Shown piece by piece: positions 40,613 to 49,545 of a DNA stretch of 64,000 nt. Source of the stretch: Aliiroseovarius zhejiangensis (GTDB lineage: Bacteria > Pseudomonadota > Alphaproteobacteria > Rhodobacterales > Rhodobacteraceae); NCBI RefSeq assembly GCF_014656375.1, contig NZ_BNCH01000001.1:496001-560000 (forward strand), read 5' to 3'. The notes under the pieces are model-generated. The model was not told the origin of the DNA. It did no database searches and worked only from the letters and a program-made list of their open reading frames with translations. Position 1 is the first letter of the stretch, and each line of letters opens with the position of its first letter. The translations under genes were made by a program, and so were the position numbers.

Positions 40613-40850
40613 GCCAGTGGCGGATCACCTCGTCGGTGACAGGCGCGCGGTCCATGATGTCCGCCACCTCGGTCATGTCGAAATCCGCACTGGTCTTGCG
40701 GACCGATTTCAATTCCTCCTGCACGCCAACATCGATGACAAAGGTGCGCGGCGGCACGAGGTGGCCCGATGCGATCAACTCACCCAGACGCACCTGGTCG
40801 GCTACATTGTCGAAGACCTCGCGCAGTCCCTTGCGGTCGCCGCGGGTCGC
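40562..40850 (-). pseudogene. Fragment of a DEAD/DEAH-box helicase
   Basis: The minus strand reads TRGDRKGLREVFDNVADQVR, then LGELIASGHLVPPRTFVIDV, then a linker and QTVVFCSTIAH, where the homology stops. These are the middle blocks (between motifs III and V) of superfamily-2 helicases common in alphaproteobacterial phages. Walker A and the C-terminal third are missing. Both ends are abrupt: one joins the DUF2793 gene near 40563, the other the DUF2924 piece near 40850. Confidence 0.7.
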
Positions 40851-41127
40851 GTACCGCGTCCAGGAGCTGGCGTATGGCGGCCTGAAGCCGGAAACGGTGA
40901 AGCGGCTGGAAGCCCTTACCGATTATGGCCGCGGGATTGGGCTCTTGTCGGAGACGAGCAATGCTCACGTCATCTTCTACTACGGACTTCTGTCGCTACC
41001 GCTGCCGCTCGCGATCTCCGGTGACGATCTCGACGAGCATTTCCAATTTCCTGTCCACGAGGCAATCGAACTCGTGAACGCTTATTTCGTTACACGGTTA
41101 TCAGCGCTCATTGAGCAGGAAGACTAG
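40849..41127 (+). pseudogene. DUF2924-like fragment joined to an unrecognised C-terminus
   Basis: The plus strand reads AYRVQELAYGGLKPETVKRL, the core of DUF2924, a family paired with phage and serine recombinases. The rest of the family's sequence is absent. The frame continues with SNAHVIFYYGLLSLPLPLAI and ends ALIEQED, which I do not recognise and which may be the end of another gene. A formal open frame to 40567 exists but runs antisense through the helicase piece and is not a gene. Confidence 0.5.
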
Positions 41128-41390
41128 CCCCATCAATACTTTAAGTGGCTCCGTGCGCAAGTTGCTCGATCCCCAAAGCGGTTCGATCCCAGTACCACTT
41201 GAACAGATGGGACCAAGATCGGAAGCATTTCTGGCCGCACTCTTTCTCTCGTCCTTTCAATGCCTTAGGAAAAATTCGCCAAACTGACGTAGGCAACAGG
41301 TCCGGAGAATATCGGCCCGCAGAGAACACCTTGGGGCATCCTGACCCGGGTGCGGTGCTCAGCCCCTCCCGCATAACCTTCGAAAACAAA
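41128..41390. other. Non-coding stretch between remnant and tRNA-Ser
   Basis: This holds no convincing open frame, repeat or att-like direct repeat of the tRNA 3' end that I can see. It probably contains the unseen boundary between the phage remnant and the original chromosome. Confidence 0.4.
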
Positions 41391-41414
41391 AAGAAAATCC
41401 GGCCGCAGCCGGAT
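41391..41414 (-). terminator. Terminator of tRNA-Ser
   Basis: Perfect stem ATCCGGC / GCCGGAT (41397-41403, 41408-41414) with loop CGCA. On the minus strand it is followed by TTTTCTT, 27 bases after the tRNA 3' end. Confidence 0.8.
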
Positions 41415-41440
41415 CGGTAGAACGCTTTCGCGAGGGCAAG

Positions 41441-41530
41441 TGGCGGAGGAGGTGGGATTCGAACCCACGGTAGACTTTCACCTACGTCGGTTTTCAAGAC
41501 CGGTGCATTCAACCACTCTGCCACTCCTCC
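41441..41530 (-). tRNA. tRNA-Ser (anticodon UGA), CCA encoded
   Basis: A 90-base class II tRNA. The acceptor stem is GGAGGAG / CTCCTCC, discriminator G, then encoded CCA at 41443-41441. The anticodon loop CTTGAAA carries TGA, which reads UCA serine codons. A long variable arm and the T-loop GTTCGAATC are present. It is followed by its own terminator. Confidence 0.97.
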
Positions 41531-41728
41531 GACGAAGCGAAGGGATAGCGGTGGTTACGCGATTCTGAAAGCAGTTTTCGCGGGCTGGTTTTTGCCCACC
41601 ACATTATCGCCTTGTGCGAGAGCCTTTTCACGCGGTCCATGTATCGCTAAAGTGGCGCGTAATCGGGAGCGATACCCGGCAAATCAGCGGTTCCGGGCAT
41701 TGGCCCGCATGATAACTAGGGGCGAGAC

Positions 41729-42586
41729 ATGGCAAGCAAGACCACTCTGAAAGTGGCCATTGTGTTGGGCAGCGCACTGTTTCTTTCGGGTTGCGACGAT
41801 GCGAAACTTCCCGACTTTCTGAAGAAGAACGACAAGGGCGGCGCCTCGGCGGCCGAAGGCAAGAGCGGGCGCGCGCAAAGTGGTGAACGCGATGTGGAAG
41901 CGCCCGAGATCTTTCAGCTGGCCGAAAAGGGGTTGTGGGACGGCCGTCCCAGCCTTGGCGGCGTATGGGTGGCGCATCCCGATGCCAAGGATCCCGAACG
42001 TGTGATCGTCCGCAATCAGGAGAATGGCAAATCCGTCGTTGGCGCCCTGTTCCGCCGCGAACGCGAGGTGCCCGGGCCGCGTTTTCAAGTGTCGTCCGAT
42101 GCGGCCGATGCCCTTGGCATGTTGGCTGGCGCCCCGGCCGATCTGAGCGTGACCGCCCTGCGCAAAGAGGTGATCAAGGAAGAACCGCCCGCACCGACCG
42201 AAGAGCTTGAGGCCCCTGGCGAGATCGCGCAAACGTCGCTGGATGACCCGATCACTGCGGCGTCGGCCGCTCTGGCGGAAACCGAAGCCGCCGCCGCACG
42301 ATCCGCCCCCCCGCCCAAGCCCGCCGCCCCGAAGGCAACCCCGGCCAGCGCGCTGTCGAAACCTTACATTCAGGTGGGGATCTTCTCGTTTGAAGCCAAT
42401 GCCGACCAAACCGCCGCCGAGTTGCGCAACGCGGGTCTGCCGGCGACCATCAAACCGGGACGCTCGAACGGCAAGTCGTTCTGGCGCGTATTGGTCGGCC
42501 CGATCAACAGCCAGGAAGAGCACATGGCGGCGTTGAAAAAGACCAACGACATGGGCTTTACCGACGCCTATCCTGTCACGAACTGA
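41729..42586 (+). CDS. SPOR domain-containing lipoprotein
   Basis: A 285-residue exported lipoprotein with lipobox LFLSGC and lipidated C22. The middle is acidic and alanine/proline-rich, probably disordered (about 150-210). The C-terminal SPOR domain (about 210-285: YIQVGIFSFEANADQTAAEL, then FWRVLVGPINSQEE) binds denuded glycan strands at the division septum. It precedes a D-Ala-D-Ala carboxypeptidase gene, a natural pairing for septal peptidoglycan work. It may be related to RlpA, but the RlpA catalytic domain is not visible. Confidence 0.9.
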   Translation: MASKTTLKVAIVLGSALFLSGCDDAKLPDFLKKNDKGGASAAEGKSGRAQSGERDVEAPEIFQLAEKGLWDGRPSLGGVWVAHPDAKDPERVIVRNQENGKSVVGALFRREREVPGPRFQVSSDAADALGMLAGAPADLSVTALRKEVIKEEPPAPTEELEAPGEIAQTSLDDPITAASAALAETEAAAARSAPPPKPAAPKATPASALSKPYIQVGIFSFEANADQTAAELRNAGLPATIKPGRSNGKSFWRVLVGPINSQEEHMAALKKTNDMGFTDAYPVTN

Positions 42587-42633
42587 AGCCCGCCCGGGCA
42601 AAGCAATAAAGCAATAAAGGCCAATCTCCTGCA

Positions 42634-43833
42634 ATGCCAATCCGTCTGACCGTATTCTTCGCCGCCCTTTTGACCGTGCTGGCAACCGCCACCCTGCCCG
42701 CCCGTGCCTTCGAGACCCGCGCCGGTTCTGCCTATGTGCTGGACATCAACACGGGCACCGTCCTGATGGAAAAGAACGCCGAGGTGCCCCTGCCACCTGC
42801 GTCGATGTCGAAGCTGATGACGGTCAACCTGTTGTTCGAGGCGCTGGCCGACGGTCGGGTGACGATGAGCACCCAGTTCGGTGTATCGGATCGTGCGGCA
42901 TCGACCGGCGGATCGACGATGTTTCTTGAACAGTCGGACCGCCCCACGGTCGAGGACCTGATCCAGGGCATCATCGTTCAGTCTGGCAATGACGCCTGTG
43001 TCGTGGTCGCCGAGGGTCTGGCCGGGACGGAAGATGCCTTCGCCCGTATGATGACCGACCGCGCCCGCGATCTGGGAATGGAGAATTCCAGCTTCGGCAA
43101 TTCCTCGGGCTGGCCGCATCCGATGCAACGTATGTCGATGAAAGACCTGGCCATTCTGGCGCGTCACATCATTGTCGAGTTTCCGGACTATTATCGCTAT
43201 TTCGGCCAGTCGGAATATCACTACAAGGGGCGCGCGCCCGACAACCGGTTCAACCGGAACCCGTTGCTGGATCTTGGCATTGGCGCCGACGGATTGAAAA
43301 CCGGTCACACGCAGGAAGCGGGCTATGGGCTGGTCGGGTCCGCCCGCCAGGGGGACCGGCGGATCGTGTTCGTCATCTCGGGCATGGACTCGGAAAAGGA
43401 ACGCGCGGAAGAGGCCGAGGCGATCGTCAACTGGGCATTTCGCCAGTTCACCATGAAAACCACGGTAAAAGCCGGTGAACGGGTGGCTGAAGCCAATGTC
43501 TGGCTGGGGTCCGCCGACACGGTCGGGCTTGTTCCGGCGCAGGATGTGGATCTTCTGATCCCCGCCGGGCAGCGCGAGGGCGTGACCGCCACCATCAACT
43601 GGAATGGCCCTGTCGCCGCGCCGATTGCGCAGGGCCAGGAACTGGCCGAGATGGTCATCAGCCGCGATGGGCTGAGCGACACCGTGGTGCCGCTTTATGC
43701 ACAGGAAGGCGTGGGAAACGCCGGGTTCGGCAAGCGCCTGACCGTGGCCGCCGAACGGGTTCTGGCGCTGGTCATGGGCAATGACGCCCCCCCGGCCGCG
43801 CTGGAGCCTGATGTCGCACCTACAACCAACTGA
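42634..43833 (+). CDS. D-alanyl-D-alanine carboxypeptidase (PBP5/6 type, peptidase S11)
   Basis: A 399-residue low-molecular-mass penicillin-binding protein that trims the terminal D-alanine of peptidoglycan stem peptides. The signal peptide is about 1-25. All three active-site motifs are present: S57-M-S-K60, SGN in VQSGNDACVV near 116, and KTGHT near 213. The C-terminal PBP5 beta domain follows (about 270-370). The tail lacks an obvious amphipathic anchor. It may be co-transcribed with the SPOR gene and leads into tmk. Confidence 0.95.
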   Translation: MPIRLTVFFAALLTVLATATLPARAFETRAGSAYVLDINTGTVLMEKNAEVPLPPASMSKLMTVNLLFEALADGRVTMSTQFGVSDRAASTGGSTMFLEQSDRPTVEDLIQGIIVQSGNDACVVVAEGLAGTEDAFARMMTDRARDLGMENSSFGNSSGWPHPMQRMSMKDLAILARHIIVEFPDYYRYFGQSEYHYKGRAPDNRFNRNPLLDLGIGADGLKTGHTQEAGYGLVGSARQGDRRIVFVISGMDSEKERAEEAEAIVNWAFRQFTMKTTVKAGERVAEANVWLGSADTVGLVPAQDVDLLIPAGQREGVTATINWNGPVAAPIAQGQELAEMVISRDGLSDTVVPLYAQEGVGNAGFGKRLTVAAERVLALVMGNDAPPAALEPDVAPTTN

Positions 43834-43840
43834 CGCGCGG

Positions 43841-44479
43841 ATGGCCGGGCTTTTCATCAGTTTCGAAGGCATTGATGGCTCGGGAAAATCCACCCAGGCC
43901 AAGATGCTGGCAGAAGCGTTGCGGGACGATGGGCGCAAGGTCGTGTTGACCCGCGAACCCGGGGGCAGTCCGGGGGCCGAGGAAATCCGCGCTTTGGTGC
44001 TGGAAGGCGACCCCGACCGTTGGTCGGCACAGACCGAGCTTTTGCTGTTCACTGCCGCCCGGCGCGACCATCTGGAACGCCTGATTGACCCGGCCCTGTC
44101 GGATGGCAAGACCGTCATCACCGACCGTTTTGCCGACAGCACGCGGATCTATCAGGGCACCCGGTCTGGCGATCTGCGCGACATGGTCGATCAGTTGCAT
44201 GATCTTGTGATCGGACGCGAACCGGACCTGACCTTTCTGATCGACATGGACCCTGATCTGGGCCTGTCGCGCGCCAAGGGGCGTGGCGGCACCGAGGAAC
44301 GGTTCGAAGATTTCGGCGCGGATTTGCAGCACAAGATGCGCGCGGGGTTTCTGGAGCTTGCACAGAAGCATCCCGACCGCTTTCGCGTCATCGACGGCAC
44401 CCGCGAGATCGACGTGGTGGCTGCAGATGTTTTGTCCGTAGCGCGCGCTGCTCTGGTCAGCGCCACCTCTGACAGATGA
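43841..44479 (+). CDS. tmk: Thymidylate kinase
   Basis: This is a cytoplasmic enzyme that phosphorylates dTMP to dTDP. From this start the protein has 212 residues, with the P-loop GIDGSGKST at 10-18, the DR(F/Y)-type block TDRFADSTRIYQG, and the substrate arginine of TREPGG. The start is uncertain: ATG 43841 fits the usual family start, while ATG 43811 has the better Shine-Dalgarno (GGAG four bases away) and would overlap the carboxypeptidase gene. The stop overlaps the holB start (ATGAGC at 44476), a common tmk-holB pairing. Confidence 0.93.
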   Translation: MAGLFISFEGIDGSGKSTQAKMLAEALRDDGRKVVLTREPGGSPGAEEIRALVLEGDPDRWSAQTELLLFTAARRDHLERLIDPALSDGKTVITDRFADSTRIYQGTRSGDLRDMVDQLHDLVIGREPDLTFLIDMDPDLGLSRAKGRGGTEERFEDFGADLQHKMRAGFLELAQKHPDRFRVIDGTREIDVVAADVLSVARAALVSATSDR

Positions 44480-45618
44480 GCACAGGCATGAGCACGGATC
44501 CCGACGCCATACCCGAACCCGACCGGATCGACGGCGCCCCCCACCCGCGCGAGGCGGCGCGGGTGATCGGGCAGGACGCCGCCGAAGCCGCGTTTCTGAC
44601 CGCCTATACGTCGGACCGGTTGCACCACGGGTGGCTGATCACCGGGCCGCGCGGCGTTGGAAAGGCGACCCTGGCCTGGCGCATCGCACGGTTTTTGCTG
44701 GCCACACCCCCGGATGACGGCGGCATGTTTGCCGCCCCCACACCGACCAGCCTTGATGTTTCCGATGACCACCCCGTCGCCCGGCGGCTGAAAGCTCTGT
44801 CCGAACCGGGGCTGTTTTTGCTGCGCCGTCCATGGGACGAGAAGAACAAGCGTTTGAAGGGTGACATCACGGTGGACGAGGTGCGCAAGCTGAAGCATTT
44901 CTTCGCCATGTCCTCGGCCGGTGGCGGGCGTCGCGTTGTGATTGTGGACGTGGCGGACCAAATGAACACTTCGGCGGCGAACGCCTTGTTGAAGCTGCTG
45001 GAAGAGCCCCCCGAAGGCGCGGTCCTGCTGCTGATCAGCCATCAGCCATCGCGCCTGTTGCCGACAATCCGGTCACGGTGTCGCGAATTGCGCCTGTCGC
45101 CCCTGTCCCCCCCCGATCTGGCGCAAGTGATGGCGGGGCTGGACGAAACCCCGTCCGCCGATGAGACGCAAAGACTGGGAGAGTTGGCCGCAGGTTCGGC
45201 GGGTGACGCCCTGCGCCTTCTGCATCTGGATGGTCTGGCGATCTATGCCACGCTGATCGAGATCTTTTCAGCAGGCCGCGGGTTCGACCGCCCCCGCGCC
45301 CTGAAACTGGCCAACAGCGCGGTGGGCAAGGCCAATGCCGAACGGTTCGAACTGATCCTGCGCCTGTTCGAGCTGTTCCTCGCCCGTTTGGCCCGTCACG
45401 GCACCGGCTTCCCTCCGGGTGCCGAGGCCGCACCGGGCGAAGCCGCCTGCCTGGCCCGCCTGTCGCCCGGCCCCGACGCGGCCCGCGGCTGGGCCAGCCT
45501 GCAACAGGAGCTGTCAGCGCGCGCCAACCATGGTCGGGCGGTGAACCTTGACCCTGCCGCGCTCATCCTTGATATGGTTTTCAGGATCAACGAAACGGCG
45601 GCGCGTCAAGCCGCCTGA
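44476..45618 (+). CDS. holB: DNA polymerase III subunit delta'
   Basis: A 380-residue clamp-loader subunit of DNA polymerase III. The AAA+ fold has GPRGVGKAT in the P-loop position, DITVDEVRKLKHFF, VVIVDVADQMNTSAANALLK and the arginine-finger region IRSRCRELRL. The zinc-binding cysteine cluster is not obvious; delta' subunits often lack full ATPase activity. Its position directly after tmk and before tatD is widespread in bacteria and supports the assignment. Confidence 0.94.
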   Translation: MSTGMSTDPDAIPEPDRIDGAPHPREAARVIGQDAAEAAFLTAYTSDRLHHGWLITGPRGVGKATLAWRIARFLLATPPDDGGMFAAPTPTSLDVSDDHPVARRLKALSEPGLFLLRRPWDEKNKRLKGDITVDEVRKLKHFFAMSSAGGGRRVVIVDVADQMNTSAANALLKLLEEPPEGAVLLLISHQPSRLLPTIRSRCRELRLSPLSPPDLAQVMAGLDETPSADETQRLGELAAGSAGDALRLLHLDGLAIYATLIEIFSAGRGFDRPRALKLANSAVGKANAERFELILRLFELFLARLARHGTGFPPGAEAAPGEAACLARLSPGPDAARGWASLQQELSARANHGRAVNLDPAALILDMVFRINETAARQAA

Positions 45619-45634
45619 GGCAAGGACGGACCTG

Positions 45635-46438
45635 ATGAGCACGCCGCGGATTACCGACAGCCATTGCCACCTGGATTTCCCGGATTTCGAAGATGAACTG
45701 GAACAGGTGATCGCGCGTGCCGCCGAGGCTGGCGTCCGGCGCATGGTGACGATCTGCACCAGGATGGCCAATCTGGACCAGGTCCGCACGATCGCCGAGG
45801 CGCATGATCCGGTTTTCTTTGCCGCCGCCACCCATCCGATGAGCGTGGCGTCAGAACCGATGGTAACAGTGGATGATCTGGTCGCCTTGGCGGCGCATCC
45901 TAAATTCGTCGGTATCGGCGAAAGCGGGCTGGACTATCACTATACGGCGGACAGCCGCGAGGTGCAGATCGAAAGCCTGCGCATCCATATCGAAGCCGCG
46001 CGCCAGACCGGTTTGCCCCTGATTATCCATGCGCGCGACGCGGACGAAGATATGGCCCGCATCCTGACCGAAGAACACGCAATCGGCGCCTTTTCCTGCG
46101 TGATGCACTGTTTCAGCTCCGGGGCCGCACTTGCGAAAGCGGCGTTGGATCTGGGTTTCTATCTGTCGATGTCCGGCATCGCCGCCTTCCCCCGCAGTCA
46201 GGACCTGCGCGACATTTTCGCAACTGCCCCGGTTGAACGCATTCTTGTCGAAACCGACGCCCCTTATCTGGCCCCGCCCCCCCATCGCGGGCGGCGGAAT
46301 GAACCGGCCTACACCGCCCATACGGCCAAGGTCGGCGCCGAAATCTTCGGCCTGTCCTACGAGGCATTCGCCGCACAGACCGAAGCCAATTTCGACCGGC
46401 TGTTCACTAAGGCCGCAACCATCGAGAGCGGTGCGTGA
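45635..46438 (+). CDS. TatD family metal-dependent hydrolase
   Basis: A 267-residue TIM-barrel hydrolase (DNase/amidohydrolase superfamily) with metal ligands H10 and H12 (SHCHLD), the glutamate in GIGESGLDYHY and a histidine in LIIHARDAD. HCFSS and the late aspartate ETDAPYLAPPPHRGRRNEP follow. Family members degrade DNA ends in vitro; the physiological role is uncertain. ATG 45635 follows AAGGACGGACC; the frame is open into the holB gene. It overlaps the next gene by one base (TGATG). Confidence 0.94.
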   Translation: MSTPRITDSHCHLDFPDFEDELEQVIARAAEAGVRRMVTICTRMANLDQVRTIAEAHDPVFFAAATHPMSVASEPMVTVDDLVALAAHPKFVGIGESGLDYHYTADSREVQIESLRIHIEAARQTGLPLIIHARDADEDMARILTEEHAIGAFSCVMHCFSSGAALAKAALDLGFYLSMSGIAAFPRSQDLRDIFATAPVERILVETDAPYLAPPPHRGRRNEPAYTAHTAKVGAEIFGLSYEAFAAQTEANFDRLFTKAATIESGA

Positions 46439-47250
46439 TGGCGCGGCTGGAGTTCACCATACTTGGATGCGGCTCGTCCGGCGGGGTGCCCCGGCTGGGC
46501 GGGCATTGGGGCGATTGCGACCCGTCCAACCCGAAAAACACCCGCACCCGTTGCTCCGCACTTGTCACCCGAACCGGCGATGATGGCGGCGTCACGCGTG
46601 TGTTGATCGACACGTCGCCGGACATGCGTCACCAGTTGCTTCGCGCGGGCGTCGGCACCCTGGATGCGGTGGTCTACACCCACAGCCACGCCGACCATAT
46701 GCATGGCATCGACGATCTGCGCATGGTGGTCTTCAACATGAAACGCCGCCTGCCCGTCTGGGCGGATGGCCCGACGCAGGAGGCGCTGCTGGCCCGGTTC
46801 AGCTATGCGTTCATCCAGCCCGAGGGGTCGAACTATCCGCCGATCCTGGACCTGCACTCGATCCGGCTCGGCAAGGGCGATGTGGTGATCGGTGGCGCGG
46901 GGGGCGACATCCAGCTGACCCCGTTCGAAGTGCGCCACGGCCTGATGGACGCCCTGGGGTTCCGGATAGGCGGGCTGGTCTATCTGCCGGACGTGAACGA
47001 GATCCCGGATGACGTGCTGCCTGTGCTTCAGGATCTGGACGTATTCGTTCTGGATGCCTTGCGCCGCTCACCCCACCCGACCCATTTCCATCTGGATCAG
47101 GCTCTGGAGTGGATCGAGCGTGTTGGCACCCGCAAAGGCGTGTTGACCAATATGCATATCGACCTGGACTACGCCACGCTTGATGCGGAAACCCCGCCCC
47201 ATATCACCCCGGCCTTTGACGGAATGACCATCCGCATTCCGCTTGAATGA
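46438..47250 (+). CDS. Metallo-beta-lactamase fold hydrolase (PhnP-like)
   Basis: A 270-residue MBL-fold enzyme with the metal motif HSHADH (H82, H84, D86, H87), the CGSSGGVPR glycine-rich start, VLIDTSPDMR and a later histidine block (NMHIDLDY). This branch includes the cyclic phosphate phosphodiesterase PhnP. The link to tatD, tmk and holB is conserved in alphaproteobacteria, so it is more likely a general phosphodiesterase than a phosphonate enzyme. Confidence 0.92.
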   Translation: MARLEFTILGCGSSGGVPRLGGHWGDCDPSNPKNTRTRCSALVTRTGDDGGVTRVLIDTSPDMRHQLLRAGVGTLDAVVYTHSHADHMHGIDDLRMVVFNMKRRLPVWADGPTQEALLARFSYAFIQPEGSNYPPILDLHSIRLGKGDVVIGGAGGDIQLTPFEVRHGLMDALGFRIGGLVYLPDVNEIPDDVLPVLQDLDVFVLDALRRSPHPTHFHLDQALEWIERVGTRKGVLTNMHIDLDYATLDAETPPHITPAFDGMTIRIPLE

Positions 47251-48188
47251 GCACTCTTGTCGATATCGTCCTGCCCGTCTTTCTGGTGATCGGGTTCGGC
47301 TATCTGGTGCGCTGGCGGCGCCTGTTGGACGACGGGGCGGTTGACGGTCTGATGCGCTTTGCGCAGTCGGTTGCCATTCCCTGCCTGTTGTTTCTGGCCA
47401 TCGCGCGTCTGGACCTGGGCGCCGAATTTGATCTGGCGCTTCTGGGCAGCTTCTATACCGGCGCGGTTTCGGGGTTCGCCGCCGGGCTTCTTGGTGCGCG
47501 TCTGCTGTTTGGGCGTCCTTGGCCGGATGCGGTGGCCTTTGGGTTCGTGACGCTGTTTTCCAACTCGCTTCTGCTGGGTTTGCCGATCACGGAACGCGCG
47601 TTTGGCCCCGATGCTCTGGCCGGGAACTATGCCATTATCTCGATCCACGCGCCGATCTGCTATGCCATCGGCATCACCGCGATGGAGATTGCCCGCGCCC
47701 AGGGTGCAGGCCCCTGGGACACGCTGCGCCAGATCACGCGCGCGATGACGCGCAACATGCTGGTGCTGGCGATTGCTGCAGGCTTCGTCGTCAACCTTAT
47801 GCATGTTCCCCTGCCCGGCGTGCTGGTCGAGGCGTTGACCCTGTTGGGCCGGGCCGCTCTTCCCACAGCCCTGTTTGCCCTTGGCGGTGTCCTCTATCTT
47901 TACCGTCCCGAAGGCGACCTGCGCATCGTCACCTATCTGTGCCTGATTTCACTGTTCGTGCACCCGGCGATCACCTGGGGGCTGGGGCTGGCGCTTGGCC
48001 TGAATGTGGATCAGTTCCGGTCTGCGATCGTCACGGCAGCGTCAGCGCCCGGCATCAACGCCTATATCTTTGCCAACCTCTATGGGGTGGGCAAACGCGT
48101 GGCGGCGACCACGGTTCTGGTGGCCACCGGCCTGTCGATCCTCACCGTCTGGGGGTGGCTCGCGATGCTCGCAGCCTTCGGATATTGA
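47247..48188 (+). CDS. AEC family transporter
   Basis: A 313-residue membrane protein with about ten hydrophobic segments, of the auxin efflux carrier (AEC) family, which transport organic acids or similar. Typical points are VFLVIGFGYLVRWRRLLDDG at the N-terminus, FSNSLLLGLPI in the middle (with the family asparagine), and LALGLNVDQFRSAIVTAASAPG near the end. The start overlaps the previous stop by four bases (ATGA). The substrate is unknown. Confidence 0.9.
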   Translation: MSTLVDIVLPVFLVIGFGYLVRWRRLLDDGAVDGLMRFAQSVAIPCLLFLAIARLDLGAEFDLALLGSFYTGAVSGFAAGLLGARLLFGRPWPDAVAFGFVTLFSNSLLLGLPITERAFGPDALAGNYAIISIHAPICYAIGITAMEIARAQGAGPWDTLRQITRAMTRNMLVLAIAAGFVVNLMHVPLPGVLVEALTLLGRAALPTALFALGGVLYLYRPEGDLRIVTYLCLISLFVHPAITWGLGLALGLNVDQFRSAIVTAASAPGINAYIFANLYGVGKRVAATTVLVATGLSILTVWGWLAMLAAFGY

Positions 48189-48213
48189 CAATGGGCAGGG
48201 CGCACCAGCCTAA

Positions 48214-48253
48214 ACGTTACAGATTTTCCATTCAACCCTCGCATCCGTAACAT
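48214..48253. promoter_or_regulatory. Inverted repeat in the paa promoter region
   Basis: ACGTTACAG at 48214-48222 and CCGTAACAT at 48245-48253 form an inverted repeat, seven of nine positions matching. The centres are 31 bases apart, about three helical turns. It lies 88 bases before the thiolase start and may bind PaaX or another regulator. Confidence 0.35.
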
Positions 48254-48340
48254 CCCCCCTTGCCCCGAATCGTGGCGCCAAGTATTATCGACCATACGGT
48301 CAGCTTTAATCGGCGCCGCTATCGGGTTTGGGAGGACCAC

Positions 48341-49543
48341 ATGGATGCATTGATTTGCGACGCCGTTCGCACCCCCATCGGACGCTATGGCGGTGCCCTG
48401 TCGCAGGTGCGGGCCGACGATCTGGCAGCCCTGCCCATCGCGGCCCTGATGGCCCGCAACCCGGACGTGGACTGGGCGTCTGTCGATGACGTGCTTTACG
48501 GATCCGCCAACCAGGCGGGGGAAGACAACCGTAACGTGGCACGTATGGCCGCCCTTCTGGCCGGGCTTCCGGTGGACGTGCCCGGCACCACGATCAACCG
48601 CCTCTGTGCGTCCGGCATGGACGCGGTGGGCATGGCCGCGCGCGGGATCAAGGCGGGCGACTATGACCTGTGCATCGCAGGTGGCGTCGAGAGCATGAGC
48701 CGTGCACCCTTTGTCATGCCGAAAGCCACGTCGGCTTTTACCCGCGCCAACGCGGTCTATGACACGACCATCGGCTGGCGCTTTGTGAACCCGAAAATGG
48801 ACAAGATGCACGGCACCCACTCGATGCCGCAGACTGCTGACAACGTGGCTGAAGATTATTCCGTAAGCCGCGAAGATCAGGACGCTTTCGCCGCGCGAAG
48901 CCAGGCCCGCTGGGACGCAGCCCAGAAGGCAGGTCGCTTCGCGGACGAGATCATCCCCGTGACAATCCCGCAGCGCAAGGGCGATCCGGTCGTGGTCGAC
49001 ACAGACGAACACCCCCGCCCCGGCACCACCGCCGAGAAGTTGTCGGGCCTTAAAGGCGTGAACGGACCCGACCTGACGGTGACGGCGGGCAATGCGTCAG
49101 GTGTGAATGACGGGGCGGCAGCGATGCTGGTAGCCTCGGAAGCCGCGGCCGCGACCAATGGGCTGACCCCCATGGCCCGCGTTGTCGGGATGCAAGCCGC
49201 CGGCGTGCCCCCCCGCATCATGGGCATCGGTCCTGTTCCGGCCAGCCGCAAAGTGCTTGAAAAAGCGGGACTCACCATCGACCAGATGGATGTGATAGAA
49301 TTGAACGAAGCCTTCGCGGCCCAGGGCCTTGCCACGCTGCGCGAACTGGGCGTCGCCGATGACGACCCGCGCGTGAACCCCAATGGCGGTGCGATTGCAC
49401 TGGGCCACCCGCTGGGCATGTCCGGCGCGCGGCTTGTTCTGACCGCCGCCTATCAACTGAAACGCACCGGAGGGCACTATGCGCTCTGCACCATGTGCGT
49501 GGGGGTTGGACAGGGCGTTGCCCTTATTCTGGAAAGGATCTGA
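48341..49543 (+). CDS. paaJ: 3-oxoadipyl-CoA / 3-oxo-5,6-dehydrosuberyl-CoA thiolase
   Basis: A 400-residue acetyl-CoA acyltransferase that performs the thiolytic steps of phenylacetate degradation, releasing acetyl-CoA and succinyl-CoA. Catalytic residues are C89 (NRLCASG), the late histidine ([13 protein letters not shown]) and the C-terminal cysteine ([10 protein letters not shown]). The NEAFAAQ block is present. The length and motifs fit the PaaJ/PcaF group; the adjoining paaABCDE genes favour PaaJ. ATG 48341 follows GGGAGGACCAC. It heads the operon. Confidence 0.92.
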   Translation: MDALICDAVRTPIGRYGGALSQVRADDLAALPIAALMARNPDVDWASVDDVLYGSANQAGEDNRNVARMAALLAGLPVDVPGTTINRLCASGMDAVGMAARGIKAGDYDLCIAGGVESMSRAPFVMPKATSAFTRANAVYDTTIGWRFVNPKMDKMHGTHSMPQTADNVAEDYSVSREDQDAFAARSQARWDAAQKAGRFADEIIPVTIPQRKGDPVVVDTDEHPRPGTTAEKLSGLKGVNGPDLTVTAGNASGVNDGAAAMLVASEAAAATNGLTPMARVVGMQAAGVPPRIMGIGPVPASRKVLEKAGLTIDQMDVIELNEAFAAQGLATLRELGVADDDPRVNPNGGAIALGHPLGMSGARLVLTAAYQLKRTGGHYALCTMCVGVGQGVALILERI

Positions 49544-49545
49544 CG

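Larger units (their letters stand above)
38147..41127. mobile_element. Prophage remnant beside tRNA-Ser
   Basis: This block contains phage lysis genes (truncated o-spanin, i-spanin, M15 endolysin, holin-like protein), a DUF2793 tail protein and pieces of a helicase and a DUF2924 gene. There are no head, portal, terminase or integrase genes, so it cannot be a complete phage. It lies on the 3' side of a tRNA-Ser gene, a frequent integration position. Confidence 0.75.

Noticed and set aside
39122-40639. 505-codon open frame on the plus strand
   Set aside because: Antisense shadow of the DUF2793 and holin-like genes; composition is arginine- and valine-rich nonsense.
40567-40848. Upstream part of the plus-strand frame ending at 41127
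   Set aside because: It is antisense to the helicase fragment; only the part from about 40849 resembles a protein family.
42600-42622. Direct repeat AAAGCAATA before the carboxypeptidase gene
   Set aside because: Only two short copies; too little to call a repeat element or operator.
42568-44142. 524-codon open frame on the minus strand
   Set aside because: Antisense to the carboxypeptidase and tmk genes, both of which have full catalytic motifs.
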